Numbered from the stretch's first letter, positions 42,377 through 51,856 are shown. The stretch: DNA of 64,000 nt from Tolypothrix sp. NIES-4075 (GCF_002218085.1 NZ_BDUC01000003.1:531666-595665); one strand, 5' to 3'. Numbers and translations: made by a program. Notes: a model not told the origin generated them from the sequence alone.

Positions 42377-45351
42377 ACATAAGTTAAAAAAGCCAATGAG
42401 TTAAACTCGCTTTTTCCTCTCATATGATTAAATAGAGAGAGTTTACCCACAGACTCTTCTCCGATGAGATTTTCGTAAGGGTCTAATTTTAGATGGATAT
42501 CTCTCGCTTTTTGATATCGGGAGAAGTGGAATAAAGTCAAATATTGCAAGATGTCGTTTTTTAATGAACCGTTGAAAATCAAACCTTTCCTAATGTCTTC
42601 ATCATCAAGGATGCCTTTGTAAATATTTAATAACGTTGCATAGGAAATAACACCGTTGTAGTTTTTTTCCTCACCTGGAACCTCAACTCCATTAAATAAG
42701 TTAAAAAACACGACAGATTGCTTGCTGGGGTCATTGACTAAATTTGTCAGTTCTATCGTGTCTTGAATATATAATGAACTTGACTTGAGTTTGTCTGGAA
42801 GCTTAACCGCATAGTATTTATCAAAAAACATCGGATATATCTTGATGTCTTTGTGTTCTGCTTTTAAAGCCTTAATCACATCTCTTGACATGAAGAATAA
42901 TCCGTCATCATCCTCAGTTTGTGTCATGTGCAATGTACTTGAATAAGGTGCTTTAGCTATATACAGAAAGTGTTTAAATCCCATTTTGGAAACTTTAGCT
43001 ACTTCTTCAATGACAACGCTGGGATATGTAAACATTTGTTGGTTATCGTAGTTGTCTGAGAAAGTTTTGAGTAACTGCACTCTGACAGCATTATCTTGAC
43101 GTCTAACTCCCATAATTTCTCCCATCAAATTGGAGATTTTTTGAGAACTATTCCATCTGCGATCGCTTTCTCTACTAGAAATTATCACAATCGCTAATTT
43201 ATCCAGTTGCGGAGAGTCTGACGCATTGGTAAAGGTAAATTTTTTCGGCAAGACGGAGTATAATGAACTCAGAACGTTAGGAACTTTAAATTTACCTTTA
43301 CTTTCCAAGTCTCTAATGTCAATTCCCTGTGCATTTGATCGGTGTTTCTCGTTGAGTAAATGAGATAATACACCAGACAAAGACACGATAAATTTTTCTA
43401 TCGCTGCATCGTCTTGCTTGTTATTTAGATGCAATCTTAAAATCGGGATAAATAATATCTTCTGCTTTTCTAACAATACCCGCAAACTGATATAAGCAAG
43501 TAAGCAAAAGGTAAAGCGATAAACAAAAGCTTGGTGAGATTCTAGTTTATTACTTTCTAAACTGTAAGGAAATAATATCAGCTGACGCTGGACGAAATGT
43601 TGATTGTAAATCTCTTGGCATTTTTTATCTTTTAAAGGTGCAAAAAGTATAGGTAAAGCACGGATACCTGTTAAATCGTATTCCATCCCGAAACTTTCTC
43701 GGTCATCAGTAGCAAAAAAGTGAATGTCGCTGATTGTAATTTTCGCTGGAAGAGTACAAAGCGAATTTGTCTGTGCTTTCGCTTCCCCAATAGATATATA
43801 CTTGAGAACTTCTTTGGGATTTCCTCTTAAGACAGGCTTAAAGAATGTATTGTTATTAAAGATATTGCTTTTATTGTCCTCAAGGATGCTTTTTTTCACA
43901 GAAATATGCAAGGGATACTCTCGCATTGGAAAGCTAGTCTTTCGCTTCAGGAGATTTTGCAGCAACCCTTTGAGACGATTGATTTTTCTTTTAACTTTAA
44001 ATTTGGTGAAACCTTGCAGAATCTTCCGAAATAAATCTTGTTTCGCTACATCGTCAGAACCCTTCAAAATTGGTATTACTGATTGTTCAAATCCTGTAAT
44101 TGGATTGTATTCTAATTCAGCATTCAGGTTATAATCATCTTTTTCTGGGTTATTGCGACTGGCAAACAAAAAATAGTACAAAAACGCTATTTTTAAAACT
44201 TTTCTCGCAAATGTTTCCTTCTTAGCATCTGCAATTCCCGCTTGATGTTCTTTACTCTCTGGATTCAGCAAATTCAGATGATATTCAAAGACATTTTTAC
44301 CACCATACGCTTGCACTTTACCATCAAACTTCAGCTTCAGACCAAAGATAAATTGAATTTCTCCTCGGTTTTCATCTTTGGTTTCTCCCAAGTAACCTTC
44401 TATCTTGGGGATAATTGGCAATATTTCAAATGCTTCACCACGAGAAAACAAATCTCTATAATTAACTGAAGTACCTGCATAGTTAACTAAGTAATCACCA
44501 TCAGCTTTGGTGGTATTGTTGATGTACTCCTCTATCAGCTTTAGTCGTCTAATCAGGTCTTGGAGATATATAGCACCTTCAGCATAAGCAGCGCTAGTAC
44601 CGATATTAATATTCTCGTTTAGAAACTCTAAATAATTTATCTGTGCTTGTTTTTTAAGTTTTCCCAGAGTTTCCTGATTGACAATATCCCGCAAGCGGTA
44701 AAAGTCAGAATTAGTCTCTTTCTCTAAATCTTCGAGAATGTATTCAATATCTTCTTTTTCTCCGGCACTTGCACCAGCAAATTGCTCGTTGATATAATGC
44801 TCTAAACCTTGCTGTAACTGTCTGTTAAAATCACGGGTGTTTTGCACAGTGATAGTCAATTTGTGAACTTTCAAAAGTTCTTGATTACGAGACTTTTTCT
44901 CATCGAAACTTAATCGCTGTTTTTGTAACCCTTGATGCGGGAGAAAGGGATAAGTTAAGTCTAAACTAGCTTTATCACCTTGAAAATTCTGCAAATCTGT
45001 AACTAAGTTGCCTACAAACTGCTCAATTGAGGTACTATCTCCTAGTTCAGATTCTAATATCTGCTTCAGACAATCTCTTATTTGTTGAATTTGACTGGGA
45101 AAGTTTTCTTTAAAACCCGGACTAAAGTTAACTGTAGCAGCTTTGGCGCTGTTAGCAGAAACACCTAAAGGATTTTCTACCTGTTGATTGGCGACTTGAG
45201 CAGCTATGCTATCAATATCGATGCGTAAACGGTTGTTATCATCAGAGATTCTAAAGACTTTCTGACCACGCAAGCAATGTAAAATTTTTGATAATAAATC
45301 CGTATAATCTACGTAAATTAAATCGTCGCTTCCTGGTTGGATACTATTCAC
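42340..45351 (-). CDS. large protein of unknown function paired with the helicase
   Basis: 1003 residues from a GTG at 45351, with AGGAG 8 nt upstream. I recognise no domain. Residues about 700-860 (LAIVIISSRESDRRW; KHFLYIAKAPYSSTLHMTQT; KIYPMFFDKYYAVKL) alternate strands and helices like a nuclease or PIWI-type core, but key residues cannot be assigned. The last six residues (AEERKG) and the stop come from the 127-bp repeat. It is the first gene of the pair, 81 nt after purQ on the same strand. No membrane segments. Confidence 0.7.
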   Translation of the reverse strand: MNSIQPGSDDLIYVDYTDLLSKILHCLRGQKVFRISDDNNRLRIDIDSIAAQVANQQVENPLGVSANSAKAATVNFSPGFKENFPSQIQQIRDCLKQILESELGDSTSIEQFVGNLVTDLQNFQGDKASLDLTYPFLPHQGLQKQRLSFDEKKSRNQELLKVHKLTITVQNTRDFNRQLQQGLEHYINEQFAGASAGEKEDIEYILEDLEKETNSDFYRLRDIVNQETLGKLKKQAQINYLEFLNENINIGTSAAYAEGAIYLQDLIRRLKLIEEYINNTTKADGDYLVNYAGTSVNYRDLFSRGEAFEILPIIPKIEGYLGETKDENRGEIQFIFGLKLKFDGKVQAYGGKNVFEYHLNLLNPESKEHQAGIADAKKETFARKVLKIAFLYYFLFASRNNPEKDDYNLNAELEYNPITGFEQSVIPILKGSDDVAKQDLFRKILQGFTKFKVKRKINRLKGLLQNLLKRKTSFPMREYPLHISVKKSILEDNKSNIFNNNTFFKPVLRGNPKEVLKYISIGEAKAQTNSLCTLPAKITISDIHFFATDDRESFGMEYDLTGIRALPILFAPLKDKKCQEIYNQHFVQRQLILFPYSLESNKLESHQAFVYRFTFCLLAYISLRVLLEKQKILFIPILRLHLNNKQDDAAIEKFIVSLSGVLSHLLNEKHRSNAQGIDIRDLESKGKFKVPNVLSSLYSVLPKKFTFTNASDSPQLDKLAIVIISSRESDRRWNSSQKISNLMGEIMGVRRQDNAVRVQLLKTFSDNYDNQQMFTYPSVVIEEVAKVSKMGFKHFLYIAKAPYSSTLHMTQTEDDDGLFFMSRDVIKALKAEHKDIKIYPMFFDKYYAVKLPDKLKSSSLYIQDTIELTNLVNDPSKQSVVFFNLFNGVEVPGEEKNYNGVISYATLLNIYKGILDDEDIRKGLIFNGSLKNDILQYLTLFHFSRYQKARDIHLKLDPYENLIGEESVGKLSLFNHMRGKSEFNSLAFLTYVNKILNAEERKG

Positions 45352-45432
45352 CCTGTTAACTCCTAACTTTTGGTGACTATTTAGTATTAGTCTTAATAGT
45401 CACCATCACGCTACCGAAATTCAACGTAGGAG

Positions 45433-46110
45433 CTAAACTAAAGCTGCTACTTGCTCTAACAATCCAGAAAACAACTTCAAACCATCGCTACCACCCAACA
45501 TTGCGTCAGACGCTCTTTCTGGATGAGGCATCATGCCTAACACATTTCCTTGCTTATTGCAAATACCTGCAATATTATTTAACGAACCGTTAGGATTCTC
45601 ACCTTCGTAACGAAAGACAACTTGATTGTTATCTTCAATTTCTGCCAAAGTGACATCATCAGCATGATATCTTCCTTCACCGTGAGCAATTGGTAAAGTG
45701 ATAATTTCACTCTTTGTATAAGCTTGCGTCCAAGGTAAATCGGTACGCTCAACTTTTAGGGGAGAGCGATCGCATATAAAATGCAAATCTCGATTTCTCA
45801 CCAACGCTCCCGGCAAAAGTCCGGCTTCAGTTAATACCTGAAATCCATTACAAATACCGATGACAAACTTACCTTTATTTGCATGTTCGATAACCTGCTG
45901 CATCACAGGTGAAAAACGAGCGATCGCTCCACAGCGCAGATAATCCCCGTAACTAAAGCCACCAGGGATAATGATCGCATCCAAATCAGAAATATCCGTA
46001 TCTTGATGCCAAACCATGCGAGTAGGTTGCTTGAGAATGTCTCGTGTGACATAAGCAACATCGCGATCGCAATTAGAACCCGGAAAAACCAAAACGCCGA
46101 ATTTAGTCAT
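45433..46110 (-). CDS. purQ: phosphoribosylformylglycinamidine synthase subunit PurQ
   Basis: 225 residues. A class I glutamine amidotransferase: GVLVFPGSNCDRDVAYVT, GGFSYGDYLRCGAIA, nucleophile Cys in VIGICNGFQVLTEAGLLPG, and the His-Glu pair in GMMPHPERASD. It supplies ammonia to PurL in purine synthesis. It lies 148 nt downstream of purS, with a heptad repeat between them. Confidence 0.97.
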   Translation of the reverse strand: MTKFGVLVFPGSNCDRDVAYVTRDILKQPTRMVWHQDTDISDLDAIIIPGGFSYGDYLRCGAIARFSPVMQQVIEHANKGKFVIGICNGFQVLTEAGLLPGALVRNRDLHFICDRSPLKVERTDLPWTQAYTKSEIITLPIAHGEGRYHADDVTLAEIEDNNQVVFRYEGENPNGSLNNIAGICNKQGNVLGMMPHPERASDAMLGGSDGLKLFSGLLEQVAALV

Positions 46111-46112
46111 TT

Positions 46113-46258
46113 TTTATTGGGGAATGGGGAATTGGGAATTGGTAATTGGTAATTGGGCATTGGTAATTGCTAATAGAGAATGAGAAAAGTACATTCTCCA
46201 TTACCCATTCTCCATTACCCATTACCCATTACCCATTACCCATTACCCATTACCCATC
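46113..46258. repeat. heptad hairpin repeat (purS-purQ gap)
   Basis: Left arm GGGGAAT, TGGGAAT and TGGTAAT heptamers, core GAGAATGAGAAAAGTACATT, and right arm of six to eight TTACCCA heptamers (about 46198-46256). It is the clearest example of the core-plus-two-arms architecture. Confidence 0.85.
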
Positions 46259-46537
46259 TCAAAAGACTCCCGTCTGTGATTCGACCTCAATCAAATCAAA
46301 GCGATAATTTTCAATCACGGGATTTGCTAATATTTGGTCACAGATGCGATCCAAATTTTGACGCGCTTTACGTTCATCAGGCTCAGTGATGGTTACTTCG
46401 ATGTACTTGCCAATCCGCACAGAGTCAACGTTATCGTATCCCAACTGCTTTAGGCTAGATTGTACAGCCACACCAGCAGGGTCTAAGACTGAGGGACGAA
46501 GCGTCACAAAAATTTTAGCTAGATATTTCCTTTGCAC
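46259..46537 (-). CDS. purS: phosphoribosylformylglycinamidine synthase subunit PurS
   Basis: 92 residues from a GTG at 46537: KYLAKIFVTLRPSVLDPAGV, LKQLGYDNVDSVRIGKYIEV and DQILANPVIENYRF. PurS is the small subunit that bridges PurQ and PurL. The length is normal. It is transcribed towards purQ. Confidence 0.95.
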   Translation of the reverse strand: MQRKYLAKIFVTLRPSVLDPAGVAVQSSLKQLGYDNVDSVRIGKYIEVTITEPDERKARQNLDRICDQILANPVIENYRFDLIEVESQTGVF

Positions 46538-46682
46538 GGGCGTTTGCTGAATGCTGCGATCGCTATACTATAACTTTCTGTTCCAACTGAGTGAAAATAA
46601 GATTACGAAGCCCTAACTTGTTGATTTATCTAATTAGCAAGTTTACAGCTTCAACTACAGCGGCAAATTTAAACAATAGTCT

Positions 46683-47078
46683 ATGAGAGCCATACGCACC
46701 CGCAGTCAAGATCGTATCTTGAGCCTTCTGAAAAGCATCAAGCAAGGCATTTCCGCGCAGGATATTTACGTAGAACTGCGTAACCGCAACCAAAGCATGG
46801 GTTTAGCAACAGTTTACCGCTCTTTGGAAGCTTTAAAAATGGAAGGCATGGTACAGGTGCGGACATTGGCTAATGGTGAAGCCCTCTATAGCCTAGCGCA
46901 GCAAGACAAGCATCATATGACTTGCTTGCAATGCGGTATTTCAATTCCAATTAATCAATGCCCAGTTCATGACCTAGAAGAACAATTGCAAGGCACTCAT
47001 AAGTTTAAGATTTTTTACCACACTTTAGAGTTTTTTGGTTTGTGCAGTCAATGCCAAATGGCACAAGCTGCCGAGTAG
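46683..47078 (+). CDS. zur: zinc uptake regulator, Fur family (Zur/FurB)
   Basis: 131 residues: winged helix GISAQDIYVELRNRNQSMGL and ATVYRSLEALKMEGMVQVRT, then a metal-binding dimer domain with HHMTCLQCG, and CSQCQ at the end (two CxxC motifs for structural zinc). It matches what I recall of Anabaena FurB more closely than of FurA or PerR. It represses zinc uptake and some metallochaperone genes when zinc is plentiful. It is divergent from purS. Confidence 0.85.
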   Translation: MRAIRTRSQDRILSLLKSIKQGISAQDIYVELRNRNQSMGLATVYRSLEALKMEGMVQVRTLANGEALYSLAQQDKHHMTCLQCGISIPINQCPVHDLEEQLQGTHKFKIFYHTLEFFGLCSQCQMAQAAE

Positions 47079-47081
47079 GAG

Positions 47082-47172
47082 GAGGGGGAGAGTGGGGGAT
47101 GGGGGGAGGGGGAGAAATTCTTTTTTGTTCTCCTTGTCCCCCTGCCCCCCTGCCCCCCTGCCCCCCTTGTCC
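47082..47172. repeat. G-rich/C-rich heptad hairpin between convergent genes
   Basis: GGGGGAG/GGGGGAT units (47085-47114), T-rich centre, then four CCCCCTG heptamers (about 47140-47165). It lies between the zur stop and the stop of the stomatin-like gene and could serve as a two-way terminator. Confidence 0.75.
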
Positions 47173-48165
47173 CTATTTCCCAGGCATTTTGTCAAACAGG
47201 GGGTTGGAGTTACTACCATTGGCATCAGAGACAATGGAACGCATTCCCTCTAAAGTGGCTGGGATAGTACGCGGGTCCATAAACATCACCTTGCTGCTGT
47301 CGCTGCTACCAATTTTCGTACCCATTTCTAAATAATTCTGAGCGAGTAAAAACTGCAAAGCTTCTCGTGCATTTGGGTCACTTTTCAGGGTTTTGGTGAT
47401 AATTTCCAGCGCTTCTGATGTTGCTTGTGCCTTCAGCACTTGTTGCTCGCGTTCTGCTTGCGCTTGTAGCACAATTGTCTTTTGTTGTGCCTCTGCTTGG
47501 AGAATTGTCGCTTTTTGACGGGCTTCCGCATCAAGGATTTGCGCCTCAGCTTTACCTCTAGCGCTATTGACGGCAGATTCCCGTTCGCCTTCGGAAGTTA
47601 AAATTGCTGCCCGTCTGCGTCGTTCCGCCGACATTTGCAATTCCATCGATTCGCGCACCGTTTGAGATGGTATAATATCGCGCAGTTCTACCCGCGTCAC
47701 TTTCACTCCCCAAGGATCGGTGGCAATGTCCAAATCGTGCAACAACATCTCATTGATTTGAGTGCGAGCAGTAAAAGTTTTATCTAACTCCAACTGTCCC
47801 ATTTCTGAGCGAATTTGGGTTAGCACCAAATTAACCATCGCCGACTGGAGATCTTCTACCTTGTACCAAGCTTTTTCCATATCGACGATGCGCCAGTAAA
47901 CCACCGCATCCACCTCAATGCCAACGTTATCGCGCGTAATGCATTTTTGCGGAGGAATATCTAAGACTTTTTCGCGGATAGTTTCTTTATAAACGACTTT
48001 ATCCAAGAAAGGTACAACAAAATTCAGCCCTGGTTCGAGTTTTTTGTTATAACTACCTAACCTTTCCACCAAAGCTTCATTGCCTTGATTGACTACTTTT
48101 ACAGACCCTGCTACAGCTGAACCACCAAGCGCCAAAAATACCAATAGAAATAAGTTTTCTAACAT
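47173..48165 (-). CDS. SPFH/band 7 (stomatin-like) membrane protein
   Basis: 330 residues with an N-terminal membrane anchor (ENLFLLVFLALGGSAVAGS), then the SPFH domain: EALVERLGSYNKKLEPGLNF, VDAVVYWRIVDMEKAWYKVE and QIRSEMGQLELDKTFTARTQ. A long Ala/Glu/Gln-rich coiled coil follows (about 190-260). Such proteins scaffold membrane microdomains and modulate proteases. It follows an NfeD-family gene by 44 nt, a pairing conserved in bacteria. Confidence 0.93.
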   Translation of the reverse strand: MLENLFLLVFLALGGSAVAGSVKVVNQGNEALVERLGSYNKKLEPGLNFVVPFLDKVVYKETIREKVLDIPPQKCITRDNVGIEVDAVVYWRIVDMEKAWYKVEDLQSAMVNLVLTQIRSEMGQLELDKTFTARTQINEMLLHDLDIATDPWGVKVTRVELRDIIPSQTVRESMELQMSAERRRRAAILTSEGERESAVNSARGKAEAQILDAEARQKATILQAEAQQKTIVLQAQAEREQQVLKAQATSEALEIITKTLKSDPNAREALQFLLAQNYLEMGTKIGSSDSSKVMFMDPRTIPATLEGMRSIVSDANGSNSNPLFDKMPGK

Positions 48166-48209
48166 ATTGATTTGATTTCCCTAATTTCTGAGTAGAAGTG
48201 TCATGACTA

Positions 48210-48638
48210 CTAATGCAAGAGGTTTTCTGGCATGACAATCAGAGTTGTGCCTTCGCGCCTCGTCACATAAACTGTTTGATGGGCTGCGACGCTGATTTGG
48301 TCATCGTCACACTTTGCCCGCCAAGAATTTCCTTCGTATAGTACCCGCCCTGTTTTTCCAGGTTGAATATCTGTTAAAGTTTCAGCTATGATTGCATCTC
48401 GAATTTTTGACTTACGTCGTGGCATTTGCACAAACCGACGGGAAAGCAGAACTAGCACTGTGGAAAGCAACAGCCAAACCACAATTTGCAACCATAAACC
48501 CAAAACCACTAAAGACAGCAACGCCACCACTAGGGCACTAATTCCCATCATGAAGGCAACAAAAGCTGATGGTAAGAACAGTTCCATTAAACATAGAACC
48601 GCTCCTGCCAAGAGCCAGATTAATGTAGTACTTGGCAT
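48210..48638 (-). CDS. NfeD-family membrane protein
   Basis: 142 residues: two to three membrane segments (TTLIWLLAGAVLCLMELFLP; VALLSLVVLGLWLQIVVWLL) and a C-terminal OB-fold-like part (QPGKTGRVLYEGNSWRAKCD; QTVYVTRREGTTLIV). NfeD proteins work with the stomatin-like partner encoded just downstream. The length fits the short NfeD class without the protease domain. Confidence 0.9.
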   Translation of the reverse strand: MPSTTLIWLLAGAVLCLMELFLPSAFVAFMMGISALVVALLSLVVLGLWLQIVVWLLLSTVLVLLSRRFVQMPRRKSKIRDAIIAETLTDIQPGKTGRVLYEGNSWRAKCDDDQISVAAHQTVYVTRREGTTLIVMPENLLH

Positions 48639-48865
48639 AACGCCATCCTAAAAACTAAATCGCATTACTAACGAATGCATTTTTTAATTAGATACACTCA
48701 AGCCCTGCCTATTTCCAGAAAGCAAAACTTTTTATCTTACCCTATATCTTGATTACTTTTTTTAAAAGGCGGGACACCATACAACTGTATTTTAGGCAAA
48801 TGGTTTTTGACAGCTAGATGTAATCGAAATTCACACGTCAATTTTTACCTTTAACTTATAGCTGC

Positions 48866-50779
48866 ATGATTTCACAAGAGCGGATAATTTATTGCACAAA
48901 TCCAGGCTGTACTAATCCTATTAATCCTATGGGTGATAGCAGATTGTGTGCAAATTGTCAAACTCCTTTAGTTTACCGTTATATTTGGGCAACTGGCGAA
49001 CATCAAGCCATTCGACCGGGAGAACTAATAAAAGATAGATATGAGGTAATTACATCGCAAATTTGGCTGGATATTCAACCAGGACAACTGCCAGATATAC
49101 CCGAAGAATTACCAAAAGCAATTATTCCTTATTTACGCTTATCGAGCGATCGCTTGCATCTGCCTCAAGTTTATGGGTTTGCAGGTGATACACTTTTACT
49201 GGAAAATGTGCCGATAGATGAAACTGGCAATTTATATCCAGCGTATGCCGACGTATGGGAACAAGCAACCCCAGTCCGACAAGTAAACTTTCTGTGGCAA
49301 ATTATTCAACTTTGGCAACCTCTATCAGAATTTGGAGTTGCCCTGAGTTTACTGTTTCCAGACAACCTGCGAGTACAAGGTTGGTGTGTGCGACTATTGG
49401 AACTTTATGAGTCAGAACAGCCCACTCTTCAACAGTTGGGTGAGTGCTGGAAACCTCTTGTAGCTGTCGCTAAACGAGAAGTAGCACCAGCTTTGCAAAA
49501 AATAGTCGATTTCATGTGCCAGGACGGTGAAATTGAGTTAAAAGCGATCGCCACTCAACTCAATCAGTTATTATTATCATCAGCCGCGCAATTGCCATTA
49601 AATCTAAAAGTGGCAGGAGCAACAGATAGCGGTCCCCAACTCAAGCAAAATGAAGACACTTGCTATCCCATAGCCGACCGTGACTCAAACGATCCCTTAC
49701 TACCACGCTTATCGATTGTTTGCGATGGTATCGGCGGACACGAAGGCGGTGAAGTTGCAAGCCTTTTGGCAGTACAATCTCTAAAGTTGCAAATTCGCGC
49801 CTTACTAGCAGAAGTAGCAGAACAAACTGAACTAGTATCGCCAGAATTGTTAGAGCAGCAATTAGAAGCAAGTTTGCGGGTTGTAAATAACGTGATTTGC
49901 GCTAGCAACGACGAGCAAAAACGCCAAGGTAGAGAACGCATGGCAACAACCGTCGTTATGGCTCTACAAGTGCCGCAGCAAATCGAGATAACCCCTGGAT
50001 CGTACTCACAAAATAGCCATGAACTTTACTTGGCTAGTGTCGGTGATAGCCGCGCATACTGGATTACGCGCAACTACTGCCAGCTACTGACAGTAGATGA
50101 TGATGTGGCATCGCGGGAAGTACGCTTTGCCCGCAGCCTGTATCGCAAAGCACTACAACGTCCAGATGCTTATTCCCTTACCCAAGCTTTGGGAACAAAA
50201 GATGGTGAATTTCTGCGTTTTGTGATTCAGCGATTCATCTTAGAAGAAGACGGTATATTACTGCTGTGTTCCGATGGACTGAGTGATAATAACTTGGTGG
50301 AAAATCACTGGCAGGAATATGCACTACCAGTGTTAAAAAATGAAATTTCACTAGAAGATGCGGCTTACAACTGGATTAATTTGGCAAATCAAAAAAATGG
50401 TCATGACAACACTTCGGTTGTTCTCACCCATTGCCGTGTATCTCCAGAATACTTGGTGCTGGCAACTCCCTGGTTGCCACCAGCCGACGTGATAGAAGAA
50501 AAACCAGAACAACCACAACCAGAGTTGACAGATAGTTCGCAAGCGCTACTAGATTTGGACATTCCATCAGCCGAAGCACCTGCCGTTTCTGCAACTCCAA
50601 CCGAAGTTAAAAAACCACGTCGCGGTAAGCTTTGGGTGCTACTGTCTGGAGTTTTGGCGTTGCTGGTAGGAAGTACGATGGGATTGTTTGCTTGGTCGCA
50701 ACTTAATCCTCAAGGATTCCAGCAAACCTGTAAGCAACTTCCTCAAAAAGTGCAGCAACTCTGTCCACCTGGGAAGTAG
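48866..50779 (+). CDS. PP2C-family Ser/Thr phosphatase with zinc ribbon and membrane anchor
   Basis: 637 residues. An N-terminal zinc-ribbon-like module (CTNPGCTNPINPMGDSRLCA; CANCQ) and a region of about 200 residues resembling an inactive kinase lobe come first. The PP2C domain (about 250-530) has DSGPQLKQNEDTCYP, LSIVCDGIGGHEGGEVAS, YLASVGDSRAYWI, LLCSDGLSDNNL and NGHDNTSVVL; the metal-binding Asp residues are intact. A membrane segment at about 593-614 (WVLLSGVLALLVGSTMGLFA) ends it. It probably opposes the Ser/Thr kinases. Confidence 0.92.
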   Translation: MISQERIIYCTNPGCTNPINPMGDSRLCANCQTPLVYRYIWATGEHQAIRPGELIKDRYEVITSQIWLDIQPGQLPDIPEELPKAIIPYLRLSSDRLHLPQVYGFAGDTLLLENVPIDETGNLYPAYADVWEQATPVRQVNFLWQIIQLWQPLSEFGVALSLLFPDNLRVQGWCVRLLELYESEQPTLQQLGECWKPLVAVAKREVAPALQKIVDFMCQDGEIELKAIATQLNQLLLSSAAQLPLNLKVAGATDSGPQLKQNEDTCYPIADRDSNDPLLPRLSIVCDGIGGHEGGEVASLLAVQSLKLQIRALLAEVAEQTELVSPELLEQQLEASLRVVNNVICASNDEQKRQGRERMATTVVMALQVPQQIEITPGSYSQNSHELYLASVGDSRAYWITRNYCQLLTVDDDVASREVRFARSLYRKALQRPDAYSLTQALGTKDGEFLRFVIQRFILEEDGILLLCSDGLSDNNLVENHWQEYALPVLKNEISLEDAAYNWINLANQKNGHDNTSVVLTHCRVSPEYLVLATPWLPPADVIEEKPEQPQPELTDSSQALLDLDIPSAEAPAVSATPTEVKKPRRGKLWVLLSGVLALLVGSTMGLFAWSQLNPQGFQQTCKQLPQKVQQLCPPGK

Positions 50780-50968
50780 GGAGATGGCTAATTGGTAATG
50801 GGTAATGGGGCATTGGGCATGGGGGAGGCAGTGCGTTGGAAAGGCTCTGCCGACAGTCACGCATCTGGCGTCATGGGGCATGGGTAATGGTAAAAAACGC
50901 ATTCCCATTACCCATTCCCCATTCCCCATTCCCCATTACCCATTCCCCATTCCCCATTACCCATTTGT
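50780..50968. repeat. heptad element carrying a secondary insertion
   Basis: GGGTAAT-type heptamers at 50795-50822 and long ATTACCC/ATTCCCC arms at 50906-50965. The middle is interrupted by a 50-bp block (about 50823-50872) that begins GAGGCAGTGCGTTG. The same 14-mer occurs inverted at 51974-51987, so this is a dispersed repeat within the heptad element. Confidence 0.7.
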
Positions 50969-50978
50969 TGTAAAATTA

Positions 50979-51150
50979 ATCTTGGCGTTAAGGCGCACTT
51001 AAAAAGCGTCATCGGGTTGTTCCTTGCCTGTAAGCCGGGAGCATCCTCGTGAGGGAAATGGTTGTACTCTTCGGGGTATAGGGCAACGTCTCTAGCGCGA
51101 TCGCGTCTGTTGGAGTTCTCGCTTTATTTAACGCTGTTGAAATCGAAGAT
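50979..51150 (+). ncRNA. candidate structured RNA of about 172 nt
   Basis: The ends pair: ATCTT (50979-50983) with AAGAT (51146-51150) and GCGTTAA (50985-50991) with TTAACGC (51128-51134). Inside, GTTGTTC (51016-51022) can pair with GGGCAAC (51081-51087), and a UUCG-capped hairpin TACTC-TTCG-GGGTA lies at 51065-51078. A TAAAAT box is at 50971-50976. The length and closed-ends fold resemble a 6S-type RNA, but the central bubble was not established. The strand is inferred from the terminator-like hairpin downstream. Confidence 0.4.
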
Positions 51151-51211
51151 AAAAAATGAGACTTCTTGCTAAAGTACCTGACGACTCTAATGTTGCCGTC
51201 TAATTACTATT

Positions 51212-51232
51212 AAAGCCTGCACGGGCTTTTAA
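51212..51232 (+). terminator. weak intrinsic terminator
   Basis: AAAGCC-TGCACG-GGCTTT followed by TAAT forms a 6-bp stem with a short T-run on the plus strand, 60 nt after the candidate RNA and 120 nt before ftrV. Confidence 0.4.
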
Positions 51233-51354
51233 TGATAGGCGATCGCGCCGACGTAATCAGAATTTCGGGGCTTTGTTTTTATAGCAGGTACTTAAGCATT
51301 AATCTTCAAAGGAAGCAAGCAGTCTATTTTTCAAAAAAGTAAGTTAGATGAGGA

Positions 51355-51624
51355 ATGGCTGTGGAGATACTTGTAGAAAAGCAACTAGGTGTAAATGTTA
51401 ATATGAAAATTGGCGATCGCGTCCGCGTTAAAGAATCCGTAATAATTTACCATCATCCTGAGCATCGCAGTCAGCCTTTTGACATCAAAGGCTTAGAAGG
51501 CGAAGTCGTGCAAATTGCTACCGTTTGGAAAGGTAAACCGATTAGCGCTAACCTACCGTTCGTAGTACAGTTTAGTAAAAAATTTAAGGCTCACTTACGC
51601 GATAATGAATTAGAAATAATATAA
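51355..51624 (+). CDS. ftrV: ferredoxin-thioredoxin reductase variable chain
   Basis: 89 residues; the core MKIGDRVRVKESVIIYHHPE, QPFDIKGLEGEVVQIATVW and KPISANLPFVVQF is the FtrV signature. FtrV is the non-catalytic subunit of ferredoxin-thioredoxin reductase, which passes light-derived electrons to thioredoxin. The start at 51355 adds 16 residues before the core Met at 51403; a GAGGA touches the first ATG, so the shorter start remains possible. No ftrC is nearby. Confidence 0.93.
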   Translation: MAVEILVEKQLGVNVNMKIGDRVRVKESVIIYHHPEHRSQPFDIKGLEGEVVQIATVWKGKPISANLPFVVQFSKKFKAHLRDNELEII

Positions 51625-51634
51625 TTTAAATTTA

Positions 51635-51856
51635 TTATCGGCGGCGAAACAAACGGAAAATATTCAGTTCGCCGCGCATTTTTTCTAACTCTTGACGGTT
51701 GCGCTCTGCTGTAATATAATACCATTCACAATGAGCTTTGAACTCTGAACGCGCCCGAACTTCGTGATAAAACTGATGAGTAGTTTGGTGAGCGGCAAAG
51801 GTTTCCTCAATTTCCGGTTGAGGAATGCGAAGAATATACGGTAAGTTTTTATTCAT
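51635..51856 (-). CDS. small hypothetical protein, cyanobacterial
   Basis: 73 residues starting MNKNLPYILRIPQPEIEETF, with an aromatic, charged middle (YHEVRARSEFKAHCEWYYIT) and a basic end (NIFRLFRRR). No domain was recognised. It is convergent with ftrV, 10 nt apart stop to stop. The dense charged helix pattern supports real coding. Confidence 0.6.
   Translation of the reverse strand: MNKNLPYILRIPQPEIEETFAAHQTTHQFYHEVRARSEFKAHCEWYYITAERNRQELEKMRGELNIFRLFRRR

Noticed and set aside
42340..45351. Assignment of the 1003-residue protein as an Argonaute/PIWI protein
   Set aside because: Strand-helix alternation near residues 700-860 is suggestive, but no DEDX catalytic set could be placed.
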